Shown: positions 44,524 through 56,264, counted from the stretch's first letter. The stretch: 64,000 nucleotides of DNA from Ornithodoros turicata (GCF_037126465.1 NC_088202.1:26334213-26398212); one strand, 5' to 3'. The notes: generated by a model from the sequence alone, not told the origin. Program-made: numbers and translations.

Positions 44524-46247
44524 TTACTTCCTTGTACTTACCAATATACACACATCCCTCTCCCCAACATACATCCTTTTGAAGTGGGGCCTAAAAGCTG
44601 GTAAGGATGGCACATATTGTTCACATCTGATTTGCCTGTGGCACCAGGGAAATTGGAATTGGGCGGTCAAATACGTGGTATCCCCTGAATCGCTGAATTC
44701 CTCAATTCTTCTCTCCACGTGTATTCGCAGTGCAGCTATAATTTGTGTTTCCTGCACCTCTTCTGGGGTGAACTGGTCACGCACAAGGATAGGTGGAATG
44801 TTGATTGCCACGCCTTTGCTGTGTAGCACGTCACCTATCCTAAATCCGTTGTCTGCCATTATCGAATCACCCACATCGAACGGCAGCCTCAAGAAGCCAC
44901 TTTTCAGCACACACTCCCTGTAGGATGTTCTTCCTGTGAACGATTCAGAAACAAAGGTGACCGTTGCATTCGGAGAAATGCCAAAAGCCAATTGAATGTG
45001 TGCGCAGATTTGTAGTGAGAGAGTCCCGACTGCGTGACAAATGATTTGGCCACGTAACATTTATTTCTGTGGCATCCAAATGACACGTGTTGATGGGTAC
45101 ATGTCCTGAAAGGCAGGTGGCATGCTCTGGTCCACTGCCTGTCGTGAGAGCCAATGTGGGATCTGCCCCAGTTGCAGTAACATAAAATCAACCCACGTCC
45201 AAAAAAATCGCGAAACAGTGCTGACAGACACACCAAATAGGTGTCCAAGGTGCCGGTGAAACACACCAAGCCTAAGCGTCACGAGCACAAGAAACAGTCT
45301 GTTATTCCACGCTGACCTTTCGAGGTCCGCCAGCCTGTCCACTGTTTGGCAGACTGCTTTCACCTTCATTTCTCCTTACATTCTTCCCATTTTCTCCTGG
45401 GTCAAGAAACTCAAGTAGAGACAGAAAGTAGCGATAACTAGGAAGGCCTGCGTAAAACTGAGTGTCTTCATCATTTTCTTTGAACTGTTCAATCCCAAGA
45501 GGGCACCCTTCTTCACGCTGTAGCAGGTTAGCCTGCGCTGCGGCGAGCTCAGAGCGGAGCACATTAATTTCACTTGTCTGGTTCTTAAATTTGAGTTTAA
45601 GGTGGTCGAACTCCACTTTTGTTGCCATCTCCGATGCCTTAGCTGCTGCAAGCTCTTGCTCTAGCTGGGCTATTTTTTCCGTGCATGCGCATACTTTGGC
45701 TGACTGTGTCACCCCCCAGCAACACCCTTACTTGTCAGTTCTTCTAACGTGCCCGGGAATGACCCAAAAGGTTCATCCTCTTCTCTGCTTTCCGTTGCCC
45801 CATGCTCCTCGCTTGGCTCCTGAGTTTCTGCAGTGCATTGCCTCTCAACTCCTTCAACAACCTCCTGCGTACTGGCCATGCCGCGCTTTCTCCTTTTTGA
45901 TGCTGACATGGGTGACTGTCCTTCGGCGAGGTGTCTTTCTTGCTGGCTTGGTTTCGCCAAAGGAAAACATAGACGGCACAGCAAACTGCTGTAAATGCCG
46001 GTGACCATTTGCCACATTTGCTAGGAAATATGTTTCCAGGAAGTGGTGGCAACAGCCCTTAGTTGCATCTGAGACAGCAATAAGATGGCGCCTCATCACG
46101 CTTGATCGCAACGACCCAGTTCTTGCGCAGGTCTGCGTCCTTGGGAACACGGTGGTAGGATACCTGCGTGTAAGAGAACTTAATCGTAGGTTTACATTTA
46201 TTGATAGTTACGCCAATTACGTTAATAAAGCAACCGTTCGTAATCAT
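44524..46247 (-). pseudogene. ISL2EU-like transposase: THAP, coiled coil, HTH, DDE (frameshifted)
   Basis: From the 5' end: a THAP-like zinc finger (46247-about 45960) with YHRVPKDADLRKNWVVAIKRDE and CCHHFLETYF; an acidic linker; a coiled coil (45712-45500) with CTEKIAQLEQELAAAKASEM and DHLKLKFKNQTSEI; NDEDTQFYAGLPSYRYF; a helix-turn-helix region FGVSVSTVSRFFWTWVDF; then a DDE_Tnp_4 core with PSTRVI, FVSESFTGRTSYRE, DSIMADNGF and NIPPILVRD, and RIHVERRIEEF. The core is spread over three frames (indels around 45060-45100 and others). In the family this protein binds the ends and cuts and joins DNA. Confidence 0.8.
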
Positions 46248-46250
46248 AAG

Positions 46251-46739
46251 TTAACTAGTAACCTGGAGCACTACCACGCGCATCGCTGCACGAACGCCGG
46301 CACGCAGCAGCGCGTCATACACAGTACGATGTCTCTAGTTCATCATAGACAGTTATTGACATGCACACATCTCGTCTACTATGCCTGTAACTCGTGTAGG
46401 AGGTACTACGTACTACTTCAAGGCCGCAATACATCTGCTGCACCGAAGGCAAAAATGCATTTCTTACCTTGCACCCGGATTCGTCGACGCGGCCGGCTCA
46501 CAGCTTATAATAGCCACTTGTAGTAGGAGTAAGTCGAAGGTTTTAACATCGATAAGCGCGGGACGAGTCCAGGAAGCAAAGCTAGCGTCTCTCAGAGGTT
46601 AGCGCGTTATAAGACTCATCAACAGTGGCAGCGCTGAGAAGCTTCAGTTGGACTCCTCCAGATGGCGCTGCTCGGAAAGCAAATTTGCAAAGCGCCTCTA
46701 TCAAAGTGCTGGTTCGGTTGGGTGAAGCCATCACACAAA
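46251..46739. other. Unassigned sequence
   Basis: No recognised gene. Short open frames only. Confidence 0.35.
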
Positions 46740-46950
46740 AAGGACCAAGACAAATCCAGGAAAAACAAAAATGCTGCTTCATAACAATGCCCCTGCGCAC
46801 AGGCCCCACGTTTCACAATATGCTGTACGGGAACGCAGGTTTGAGGTTACCAGCTATCCGGCCTATTTTCCGGACTTTGCCCCCAGTGACTTCTTTCCGT
46901 ATCAACTTTTGAAAAAGCGGCTTCCGGGACAGCTAGGAGAAGCTCAATGA
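46740..46950 (+). pseudogene. Mariner transposase C-terminal fragment
   Basis: One frame reads LLHNNAPAHRPHVSQY, then FEVTSYPAYFPDFAPSDFFP and a TGA. These are the HxDNAPAH and YSPDLAPSDF motifs of mariner (DD34D) transposases. The second catalytic Asp is Asn here; the third is kept. The N-terminal half and inverted repeats were not found. Confidence 0.75.
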
Positions 46951-46974
46951 GGCAACTCATTCATGAACGGTTAC

Positions 46975-47100
46975 CATCTAAAAGTAACTAAGTCACACTT
47001 CTTTTTCGAAAAGGTAACTTAGTTACAGCTGCAGATACTGCTTTCAGAAAGTAAACAGTTGCAGTTAAGGTTAAGTAACTCAATTACTATACACCTATTC
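46975..47100. repeat. GTAACTTAGTTAC-rich repeat (hAT-like subterminal region)
   Basis: Several short inverted copies of AAAGTAACTAAGT and GTAACTTAGTTAC. Similar patches are at 50620-50700, 61135-61185 and 62075-62235. Possibly subterminal repeats of one hAT-type family; ends were not resolved. Confidence 0.4.
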
Positions 47101-48186
47101 TTTACACGTACTTTACTTACTCCTTACTTTACTTACTACGTACATATACTTTACACGTACTTTACAGTCATTTCACGCACAAGTCAGAACGAATAACCAC
47201 AGGCAAAAATGCTTTATTTTTAAACACGCATGACGTTCTTAACTTAAAGAAGCATGGGAATTATTTGGAACATATATTTTTTACCGCTTGATATGAACAT
47301 ACTACCTTCATAAACTGTCACGCAAAATATTTCCTTCGAAAAGCGCGAATTTCCTGAGAAAATTAGTTTGCAAGAATGCGCTCCGCGGGGACAGTCTCCC
47401 CTAAGCCGAGTCTGGCGTGTGGTGACTTCACGCGGCCGAGCAATTCACTGGCTGCCGGAAGCGTCCGCTCCCCACCGGAATCGTCTGCTAGATCCGGAAT
47501 CGTGGCGACACCGACTGAGATGCTGTTGCTATTTATTTGCATTTGCCATTCACTTGCGTTCTTACATGATTTGTCTCGTACGCTTTGGATAAAACGAGAC
47601 TGCGGGCAGTGTAAATGGTGTCACTAGGCCTCTGTGTTGCCGTGACGGTCCGGGTTGAGGTGGATCATACGCGGTTGTGGTTTCTGTTTCGATTGTGCTG
47701 AGGTTTCGTTAATTAGTGAACACCCAGGCAGCACTGCGCGACGACCCAACGTCAGTGCGCCGGAGGCGACCGACCCGACCGGGTCGGCTCCCAACCATGG
47801 TCCGGCATACGGTTTGCAACACGGGGATGTTAATGGTCCGTTATCGGCAGCCTGTATCGTATCCCAACGATTTCCCAAGGTGCAGCCAATGCACACTTAC
47901 GAGTACCTCCTACCCCCCAAACAAGAGTTAATTTGCGCGATTTTTAAAAACAAAATCAATATGTCATTGTAGAAAACTCTTTATTGCATCATAGTCACAA
48001 GATACATGGGTTCTTTAATGCATCATTTAGCCAGCAATGAAGAAAATGAGTGTTACATTGAAAGTATATAACCACCAGTCCCGCATATGTACTATTTACT
48101 TCAAAATATTCACTTAACACAGGTTATATGGAACAGAGATAGAAGTTGGAACTCGTTGCCAGTTAAGTTAGACTGTTGAAAGATGG
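47101..48186. other. Unassigned sequence
   Basis: A TTTACACGTACTTTAC-type short repeat occurs at 47098-47165. No recognised gene. Confidence 0.35.
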
Positions 48187-48206
48187 AAGTCACTGGAAAG
48201 GTTAGC
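48187..48206 (-). repeat. Fragment of the tRNA-like SINE
   Basis: AGTCACTGGAAAGGTTAGC is the reverse complement of the 3' edge of the module at 37783-37875. Confidence 0.5.
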
Positions 48207-48221
48207 CAGAACATAATTGTA

Positions 48222-49306
48222 GGCCGGCTGCACGTTAGCTCAGACAGGGAGGTCCCATGGACCTCCTGAATTTTCGTGATTTTTTATAAATATTTAGACG
48301 CTCATCGCAAATGATCATCAACATTGGTAAAATTAATCATTCGAATACTTTCCATGCAAAAAATCGAGAAATCCAGCCCTGAATTCGATTGTTGCAACTT
48401 TGCCGTGTTTCCACATGTATACACCCCGAGTTTTAAAAGATATCGTAGTGCAATTTTTTTGTGCTTTAGTATACCTACCTGCCAGCACTCCGGGAGCAAA
48501 TTTAGGCGCACAGGTGCAACACTGTATCGTATAAAATGCGGCGAACATGCTCTGCCGCGAAGTTTTGTTCAAACTTCGACGCTTCTTGCTCTGGCTGTAG
48601 ATATCTCCGACACGTTCGTACGCAGTGTATGCGCGTTTTAACGCGCTAATCAGCAGTATACGCCTTTGGAGAAGAAGTTTTTGCGTTAGATGAAAGGCCT
48701 AACATCGGGCCATATCCTGGCAAAATATATACGAAATCAAGTGGGACCCTTTTGAGAAATACACGCGCAAAATCCATGTTTATTTCGAAATATGCCTAAA
48801 CATTTGCCTATTTCATCACATGCCGATAGGAAGTATATGCAGGATAGATATATCAGATGAAAGATCATTAAAAGCTGAGTGAGCCGATACCAAGTATTGC
48901 GATCAGCGACATCTATAGTCAGAGGTATCAGGCGTCGAAATTAGGACAAAAGTGCGCGAGAGGGCATGTTCGCCATTTTTATAGCACACAGCGTTGCACC
49001 TGCGCGCTAAAATTTGCTCTCTAACAGCTGACCTGTAGGCATAATAAAGCAGCATCAAAAAATTTCACAACAATATCTCTTAACACTCGGGAGGTATACG
49101 CGTGCAAACACGGCAAAACTGCAACATCCGAATTCAGGGTCGGATTTTCTCGATTTTTTTGCACGAAAGCTACTCGGCAAAAATGTTGATCATAATATGC
49201 GCGAGCTTGGAAATATAACAAATAAATAAACAAGTAAATATAAAAAATACTGAAGACCCAGGAGGTCGATGGGACTTCCCTGCCTGAACTAACGTGAAAC
49301 CGGCCC
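48222..49306. repeat. FB4: foldback element, about 1085 bp, arms over 400 bp
   Basis: Left arm 48222-about 48640 and right arm about 48890-49306 are inverted copies. Shared blocks are GGCCGG..CACGTTAG, GGTCCCAT/AAGTCCCAT, AAAAATCGAGAAA, CTGAATTCG, and GCAGGTGCAAC. GTA occurs directly outside both ends (48219-48221 and 49307-49309), which may be a 3-bp target duplication. Tips differ from FB1/FB2. No transposase. Confidence 0.8.
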
Positions 49307-49791
49307 GTAACTAAATTTCAAACGCAGTTACACGTAATAAAACCTAATGAAAATTGACGTGAAGTTTCTAACCTACTTCAGAAGATTAATAGGTTACCTT
49401 CAAGTTATTTTCTACTCAATATATATACTTTTCAGCTCTTGACCTGTCTATATGGTTAATTCAGACCTTGCTGTCACAATGGGCGATTCAAGACGTTTCA
49501 AAATAGTGTTGATATACAAAAATGATATCAATATCTGCTGCAACAAAAGAAGCCTACATTTATAGGCTTCTTTAGGGAGAGATTTGATGATTTTGATCTC
49601 GTAATAAGGCACATAAAAAAGGAGCACAAAGCAAGTTTATGCTCTACGAGTTGTCCCCTACATACATATCGGAGAACCGTACAAAGTTTTAATCCTGCTA
49701 CTCAATGCCCTCTATCATTATCAATACACTGCTTATCGTTAAGATGCGCGATACATGAGCTTCCTAATGCTCGGCTAAAGCATAATTTGTA
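49307..49791. other. Unassigned sequence
   Basis: A small inverted pair GAAGCCTA...TAGGCTTC is present at about 49548-49571. Confidence 0.4.
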
Positions 49792-50404
49792 ATGTTGAAT
49801 TCCAATGGCAGATTCGGAGCGATTCCAGAGCAAGTTTTGTTGCTCCGCCGAGAGCAAGTCTGTTTGATTGGCAGATTGGGAACAGTTCTGGAGTCTTCCA
49901 AAGGGAGCTTCGGAGCGGCATTCGAGCCAAGGTCGCTCCAGGGAGCAACCCAGACTGCTCCGCCAAAATAGGCAGATTCAACCGGAACTCTACGAGACGT
50001 GTCACTTGTCGCTCGTGGTTCCTATTTCCTGTCTCTGCTTCGGCAACATGGCCGCTTCCCGACGCATCTTCGCCATGACTAGTATTTCGCGTCGTACGTT
50101 AGCAATTTCGTTTCTTGAAGAAAGTAAGGATGTAATAAGCCAGACATCACCATGGCAACGTTAGGAGATTAGGAGGACCTTGATGTTGCAAAACATGGCG
50201 TTGTATTGGAACATGAGTACAATTCTCTTCTTCTTCTTCCTCCGTCTCTGGCCGCCATCCACCAAGGAAGATTGGCCAGGGCTAAACTCCAAGTTGGGCG
50301 CAAGTGTTCCAGTCGCAGATTCGGATCACTTGCTGTAGGCCAGATCAAGCCGCTCCACTGCGGAGTGTGCCACTTGCTCCGACTCTGCCATTGGAATTCA
50401 ACAT
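49792..50404. repeat. MITE with 28-bp TIR, hit by a LINE tail
   Basis: ATGTTGAATTCCAATGGCAG (left) is repeated inverted at the right end, continuing ATTCGGAGC / AGTCGGAGC. Internal GCTCCGCC and GGCAGATT blocks repeat several times. A LINE 3' tail with (TTC)n lies at 50218-50280. No clear TSD. Confidence 0.65.
50218..50290 (-). repeat. LINE 3' tail (GAA)n with CTGGCCAATCxxC block
   Basis: On minus: CCTGGCCAATCTTCC, a GGCGGCCAGAGACGGAGG stretch and GAAGAAGAAGAAGAG. Same module order as the LINE-B tail at 7014-7090 and as 10086-10145. Confidence 0.6.
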
Positions 50405-52377
50405 AACATTCACCGTGGAACAACGGGAGTTAGACGCGCCGTGCACGTGCCATCTTTCATCTCAAGTCATGGGGGGAGGACACAGCCTGCGATGTTTGTA
50501 GACCAGAATCGAACAAAAGGAACTTTGAACTTTCTTCAAGTTACTTTGACAAACTTAACGCCCCACCCCTGAAACAAAAGAAAAAAGTGAAGGAACGAGC
50601 TCCTCAAGAAGTTACTGGAGCTCAAAAGCAAAGAGCTACGCAAAAAGTTACTGAAAATAGCTAAGCCGAGTAGCCTAGTTACAGTAGCGAGTTACGTCCA
50701 ACAACATGGAACACGTGAACAACTTGAGAATCCGTAGTACATGTGTCATGATCGTTCTATACCTTCTTTCAGGAGATAGAAGAAATATTTGCGCACCTTT
50801 GCTAATACGAGGGCAACATACACACAATTTGAGAAACCACAATCTAAGAAAAAAGGCGTGAGAAGGTGATAACTGCCTTAGTTACCTCCTAAGCCAACAT
50901 AGCGTCTGATAAAGGGTGTAAAAAGGTGGTAAAAGAAATTATCATCCATCCAAATTAGAACAAAAGGTGTACGCCCCCCTCGCTCCTCGAATCAGAAGCG
51001 GTAACGCTATTATTCGTGGCAGAGAGTGAGGTAGCAGGTAGAACATTGCAAGCTTTTAGGCACAGCATATGCGAGAACTATTACCTCCTCAAAGGTCTAA
51101 TTGCTCCCCCCTTTTTTCTGAGAGTGCAGTATGGCACATCTAGTGTGACTCGTACCCTTGTCTTTAGGAGAAATATTAATGTATCAAGAAGATGCCTTTT
51201 CTTATGGCTTTCTTGCTACGAAGGCCTCTTATTATGGATACCTAAAGTCCTTTTAAAAGAAAGACAACACAAAACACAACACAGAAAAACAACACAGCAT
51301 ACCAGATTGTATTCTTTTCAAGCAAGCATCACAGCGCGATAGGTTCATAGTGTTGTAACCGAAGTGCGGGATGGATTCTGAAAATGGAAGATAGCTTGAG
51401 GTCAGGGTTACACTGAGAAAAGCACACCACACCACAAGATGCACACGTTATTGAATACAGACGAAATGGCTAAACTTACAGTTTTCAGCATGACATGACA
51501 AGATCCGCTAGAAAAATCTTGACCATCATCACTGGCTCTGAGGCAGAGACCTGGTGGTGGGCACTTCGGTGATACCTTCATCAAGGCATTGATTACTTTA
51601 AGCACGCTCTGGTAGTGGCCCAGCATGACATTCTGAATGAAAGATCAGGATAGCTTTCATTCACTCACAGTTTCAAACAAATTGACATATCATGCGACGA
51701 TTACATTACGCAAACGGATTAAAGCGGAATAATTTATTCACTTCGGAGGTTGCTTTTTTTCTTTTCTTTTCATTTAGAATGACTACAAAAACGAACCTTG
51801 AGCTGAAGTCCTCCAGCACTCCAGTTTTGTACGCACGCAGGAGATGGAAAGTACAGCTGCAGCACGCAGTCGTCCTGAGAAATTGTTATATTTCGTTTGA
51901 TGTCAAACACACAATACATACGATTCCACACTTTACTGAACCATATTTTCACCAAAATGCGGTCCATTATCCTAAATGCAACGCATAAACCACAATGGAT
52001 CCCTGAAATCGAAACTATGCGATGCTGCGCTGCTAAGTTTCGAGAGAAGCCTTCTAGAACGGTGTCACTCATGTTGAAAACCATCTATGAGTAACGTTTA
52101 TCAGTGCGAGGAATACCACAAAAAGAAATAGCACTTACCACTCGATGAATCCCTTAAAAATGTTGGAATTCCTCGAAGGTTTCGGGAGCACGGCCGGATA
52201 CATTCGTTTCTCGCAGCGAGAGCGACGGGGACTCCGACAGTGCAAACACGGCTGGATGATCGAGGAACATCATTGGTCAGATTCGAAACTGTCGGTTACG
52301 TGATTGCATCACTCGGCGCCTGACAGTCTGGGAAGAGAAATCTGTTGCTGCAACCCGGTCATGTGACTGATTATCGT
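50405..52377. other. Unassigned sequence
   Basis: A GTAACT-type patch at 50620-50700. No recognised gene. Confidence 0.35.
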
Positions 52378-52590
52378 GAAGTGATCAGATCAGCATCGGG
52401 GAGCGATCCTATATTTTGGTCATATGACTTTAGGTCAGTCCAGATCGGGAAATGATGAGACCAGCATCAGGGAGCGATCCTATATTATTGTTTACATGAC
52501 CAAAAGGAGACCAGAGCCGGAAATGATCAGGGCACCGTCGGGGGACTACCTTATCTTCTCTTACGTTCTACCTCCTCAGTTCCCACACCG
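52378..52590 (+). repeat. Tandem repeat, 71-bp unit, three copies
   Basis: Units start at 52378, 52449 and 52520 with GAAGTGATCAG, GAAATGATGAG and GAAATGATCAG, an exact 71-base period. Each has CATCGGGGAGCGATCCTAT-like sequence next. A weak fourth copy precedes (GGTCATGTGACT at about 52358). Confidence 0.8.
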
Positions 52591-53786
52591 CTGGGAACCA
52601 GTCGGGCACTATCGCCCGTTCAGGAGCCGAAGCCCCCATTGCGTTCCCATTCTTTTCCCGAGGGTTTGTGCTGCCTGGGCAGTGTTGTGCCTGTGTGTGC
52701 AGCATATATATGATATGACTAAATGCACTCCTGTCAGTTGGAGATTTATTGCATGTGTCATTGTTGTATGCTGCGTATGACCATCCAAAAAAGAAAACGT
52801 CATGTGTTTTGGGGTTTCCCACAGATCGCTAGCAGATGAACTCTACTGACTTCATTTTGGTATCCATGTTGTTGTGCTTGTGTAGACGTTGCCCTCCTGG
52901 CATCAGTAGGATATGGTAAGCGCAATGTTACACAGCTATGCATTCGTCGGTCCGCTCTTTCACCTCGGAGCTGCCAGTGTCCATGCGGTTCAGAGCCCAT
53001 AGTGTTGACCACAACACGGATAAGTCATGATGGTCGACGACCTCTTCACATGAAAACACTAGTCACTGCGCCGCGTCTTCATGACTATGCATTTGTAACC
53101 AAGAAGGAGCACTATATTTCAATCGGAATGTTCGTTCACACTTAGCAGCATCACTTACCTGCCTCCGGTACATTCGTGTGGCGAAATCGAAGGTGGCAGA
53201 GCTTAGGCTCCAACTCCATAAAACGTTTCGTCAAGAAGAGCAGACGTGTCGCCTAGAGAGTGTTCAGTTCATTACCTGTCCTTTCCACGACGTCCGATGA
53301 AAAACAACGCTTCCTGCTCGGCTGGCTTGGCGGCACAGCGACGCCGGAGAAATCGCAAAAAAAAAAAAAAGAAAGAAAAAGACGGCGCGGCCACATGACA
53401 TCAGCGGCTGGCAGCCCAGTGAGGGGTCATTTCTGCCGCGAGATTCAAAGCTTCCTCGCGCGCCAGGATTGCGCGCTACGCTCAAACTTTTTGTGCGAAT
53501 ATGTACTCAGAATCGTAATTTCTACTTCTCCCGTCGTATATAAAATACTGATCTGATCATTTCCATGCTCCTTTAAGAATGTCGTTCAAAAGACGCAAAT
53601 CTACTAGTTTCTATGATACGAATCTGAAGTATCATCTGAACGAGTTGTCGTTCAACACTTGTTTTTTTTAGAGTTTGAATCAGCATAATCTTCCCATGCT
53701 CAAATCCAAAGATGTCCATCCCGACACTAAAGATCCATTCAGCTGGTGCACTTCATGGAATTCTGGTGCTGAGACACACGCTGACA
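52591..53786. other. Unassigned sequence
   Basis: A poly-A tract at 53357-53371. No recognised gene. Confidence 0.35.
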
Positions 53787-54641
53787 TGCAGTGTGTTTAT
53801 TTTTAGCCTTTACAGAATTTCTATTAAAAAAAAGCTGAGCTCAGCACAGATGTTCGTTTCGCAGTTGAGTTCTACGGACAGGAGGACATCCTCTGGAAGA
53901 GAGTATGTAACTACCAGGTGTCTAATTAACTGAAATTCATTGACCTTTTAGACAGGGAATTTCGGGCAAAAGCGAATAGCAGATTGAGAGGCTATACTCG
54001 CTGAACGTCATTCCACGTTTCAAAAAATCCTGAAACACGCACGTGCGCTAAAATATCCATCCCCAATTTTGATATGCAAATGAGCCGAAACCGCAAAAAC
54101 CGCGCATCACCCTCGCTTATGGAGACTTATATGTGCGGGAAGGCGGTGGTGGTGGTGGTGATAGGGCTTGTCGTTGTCGGCCTCACGTATGTGGGCAACG
54201 TCACGACTCACGCCCTGGGGGAATGTGCGTCCTGGGCCGACTTCTAAGGGAACTGTGCCGACATATGTCTGAAAGCGTCTGAGGAAAACCCAGGAAAAAC
54301 CCCAGACAGCACAGCGGGCACAGCCGGCGGCGGGAAGGCGGTTATCTGGCCAGCTGAGCGGCACCTGCTCCAATCATCTCCATTGCTCCAAGTCTCGTCT
54401 TCAGCTGACGTGAGAGGAGCGCTGTACTCCCCGCGTTCCCTGTCGCCGCGGTTTTGGTTCTGGCTCCTTTGCATATCAAAATTCGAGGATTTATATTTTA
54501 ACGCACGTGCGATTTCAGGATTTGTTAATAGTGAACTGGCTTAAAACTATGATAGTCTATCAATCTGCCATCTCGCTTTTGCCTGAAATCCCCCAATTAA
54601 AAGGTTAATTAATGAATTTTAGGTAACTAGTCATATTGTAG

Positions 54642-55200
54642 ATGGGTAGAAATCCAGCGAACCGGTAGAGATGTAGGAAGGGAGTTGCCTCAGGACAGAA
54701 GCCGCCGATATTTCGAACAGAGACTGTTCTTCTTCTGGGCACCGTCCTCATAATTGGCATGGTATTTCAAGGGTTAGGTGTGACGTGTTTAAAGGTTCAT
54801 GAGGATTGTGGGTCAACAGCCCGGAGGGAAGAAAGGGTCCGTACGAGCTTCTACGGTCGGAGTGAATGGGCGCTTTGTCAGAGTGTGGAGGGGATTATGT
54901 GAACATAGTGATCTAGGCTCCAGACCGGTTACAGAAAAATGGGAGGTTCACGAACACGTGGACGAAACGGGACAACAGGCAAGAATTGGCAAGCATAGCA
55001 AAAGATAAGGAAGGGAGTTCCCTCAACTCCCTTCCTACATTCTACCGGTTCGCTGGATTTCTACCCATCTACATAGCAAAAGATAAGGAGGTTAGTGGTT
55101 ACGTGGGGAAAATTCCAGAACGAGAAAGGTTTTTTTTTCTTTTTTTAATATTTGTTACAAAGTTGTGGCATGCAATAAAGAAAGCAGAAAGCCGTTGCCA
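54642..55200 (+). repeat. Penelope terminal repeat (pLTR), left copy
   Basis: Inverted relative to 58915-59322. It carries an extra first ~35 bases (ATGGGTAGAAATCCAGCG...) absent from the right copy, and a small internal re-duplication at about 55008-55075 in which the GGAAGGGAGTT / AACTCCCTTCC pieces face each other. Confidence 0.85.
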
Positions 55201-55247
55201 TGCAGAACATAACTGATGATAATGGAGATAGAAGGGAAAATCATATT

Positions 55248-55380
55248 TTATTTGTGAAGTGTTTCTAGGGTGCCTTGTGATTTGTTGATACCGGACTGGT
55301 GAAGAGCGTTGAACTTGTAAATGAGATAAGACTCCCTATCACGTCTGTCACGTGTGGATCTAAACCCGGTTTCTAGAATA
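55248..55380 (-). pseudogene. Penelope ORF C-terminal end
   Basis: ETGFRSTRDRRDRESYLIYK and NALHQSGINKSQG are the characteristic C-terminus of Penelope proteins, followed by a stop at 55248. Separated from the GIY-YIG part by FB2. Confidence 0.85.
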
Positions 55381-56264
55381 TACAGGGTGTCCACGCTAAA
55401 TGTGAACAGATTTTTTAAAAATATATCAATCACTTTTTCCGAGATGAAATCAATTGCAATATAGCATATGCTGAAGGGCACTCCCTAGGGGGGCATTACC
55501 AGACTCCTAAGGCAATGTCTTAATTAACTTTCAATAATTAACTTTTTATTTATAAAAGCTACGAAGTTGCTCCGATGAGAACATCTGATCTCTTCGGTCA
55601 CCAGATACCAAAGCCGTTTTCAGAACAAAAATCCGTTCGATAGATCGTCCGCAAAAATTTTTTCTTTATTTTATTCATTGCGCATCTCTAGAGACGCGTC
55701 TTTCCTTCGCCCCCAATATGGGAGGATGAAAGAGCACACTATCGCCTCTTGCGTCTGGAAAAAGATTAAAAGAAAACAGAAAATGCAGCCCAAGATAAGG
55801 GCAGTCGCGATAGAGTCACCCGATAGATTTGTGTTTTTGTTTTGTTTCCGCAAGTTAAAGCTAATCTTCGACGCATGAGGCGGCACTGTGCTTTTTCACT
55901 CTCTCACACGGGGGGTAACGGAAAGCCGCTTCTTTGAAGATGCGCAATAAACCAAATAAAGAAAAAAATGGCGTTCCTTCACGAATTTTTTGCGGACGAC
56001 CTACCGAACGGATTTTTGTTCTGAAAACGGTTTTGGTATCTGGTGACCGAAGAGATCAGATGTTCTCATTGGAGCAACTTCGTAGCTTTTATAGTTAAAA
56101 AAGTTAATTATTGAAAGTTAATTAAGACATTGCCTTAGGAGTCTGTCAATGCCCCCATAGGGAGTGCCCTTCAGCATATGCTCTATTGCAATTGATTTCA
56201 TCTCGGAAAAAGTGATTGATATATTTTTAAAAAATCTGTTCACACTTAGCGTGGACACCCTGTA
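55381..56264. repeat. FB2: foldback element, 884 bp, about 390 bp arms
   Basis: Tips TACAGGGTGTCCACGCT on both ends with TA outside each (55379-55380, 56265-56266). The left arm reaches about 55770 and the right arm starts about 55870; the right arm has an extra ~25 bases near 55968-55992. The tip (first 12 bases) is identical to FB1 but the remainder is unrelated. It sits in the Penelope ORF. Confidence 0.88.

Larger units (their letters stand above)
43049..44582 (+). pseudogene. YqaJ-like nuclease of the ISL2EU-like transposon (spliced, broken)
   Basis: The N-terminal part has a SWIM-like CDWPVGKVACNHLVAV and CTDLPQQWGV. A second block runs from 43284 through HNFDALVCGISPACQTT. After a putative intron come THEAAGALEKDTRQQSKSSMWH, then after a second intron CGLLVNPCFPWL, SPDRVVYDP and VVETKCP, the YqaJ nuclease core with its acidic and E-x-K residues. 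AGLEGYFQLAGQMGV and SWGDFVVYGRYF finish the domain. Lesions are a TAG near 43902, TAA directly after ETKCP (44334) and a frame change at the second splice. In such transposons the enzyme is presumed to process ends, which is not proven here. Confidence 0.75.
43049..46250. mobile_element. ISL2EU-like DNA transposon: YqaJ-type nuclease ORF converging on THAP/DDE transposase
   Basis: Two genes converge tail to tail: a spliced nuclease-like ORF on plus (43049-44582) and a transposase on minus (46247-44524). The combination of a THAP-bearing DDE_Tnp_4-type transposase with a YqaJ-like exonuclease is characteristic of the ISL2EU/IS4EU group within the PIF/Harbinger-related transposons. Both genes contain stops or frameshifts. 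Terminal inverted repeats and the 2-bp duplication expected for the group were not located, so outer limits are only those of the coding parts. Confidence 0.75.
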
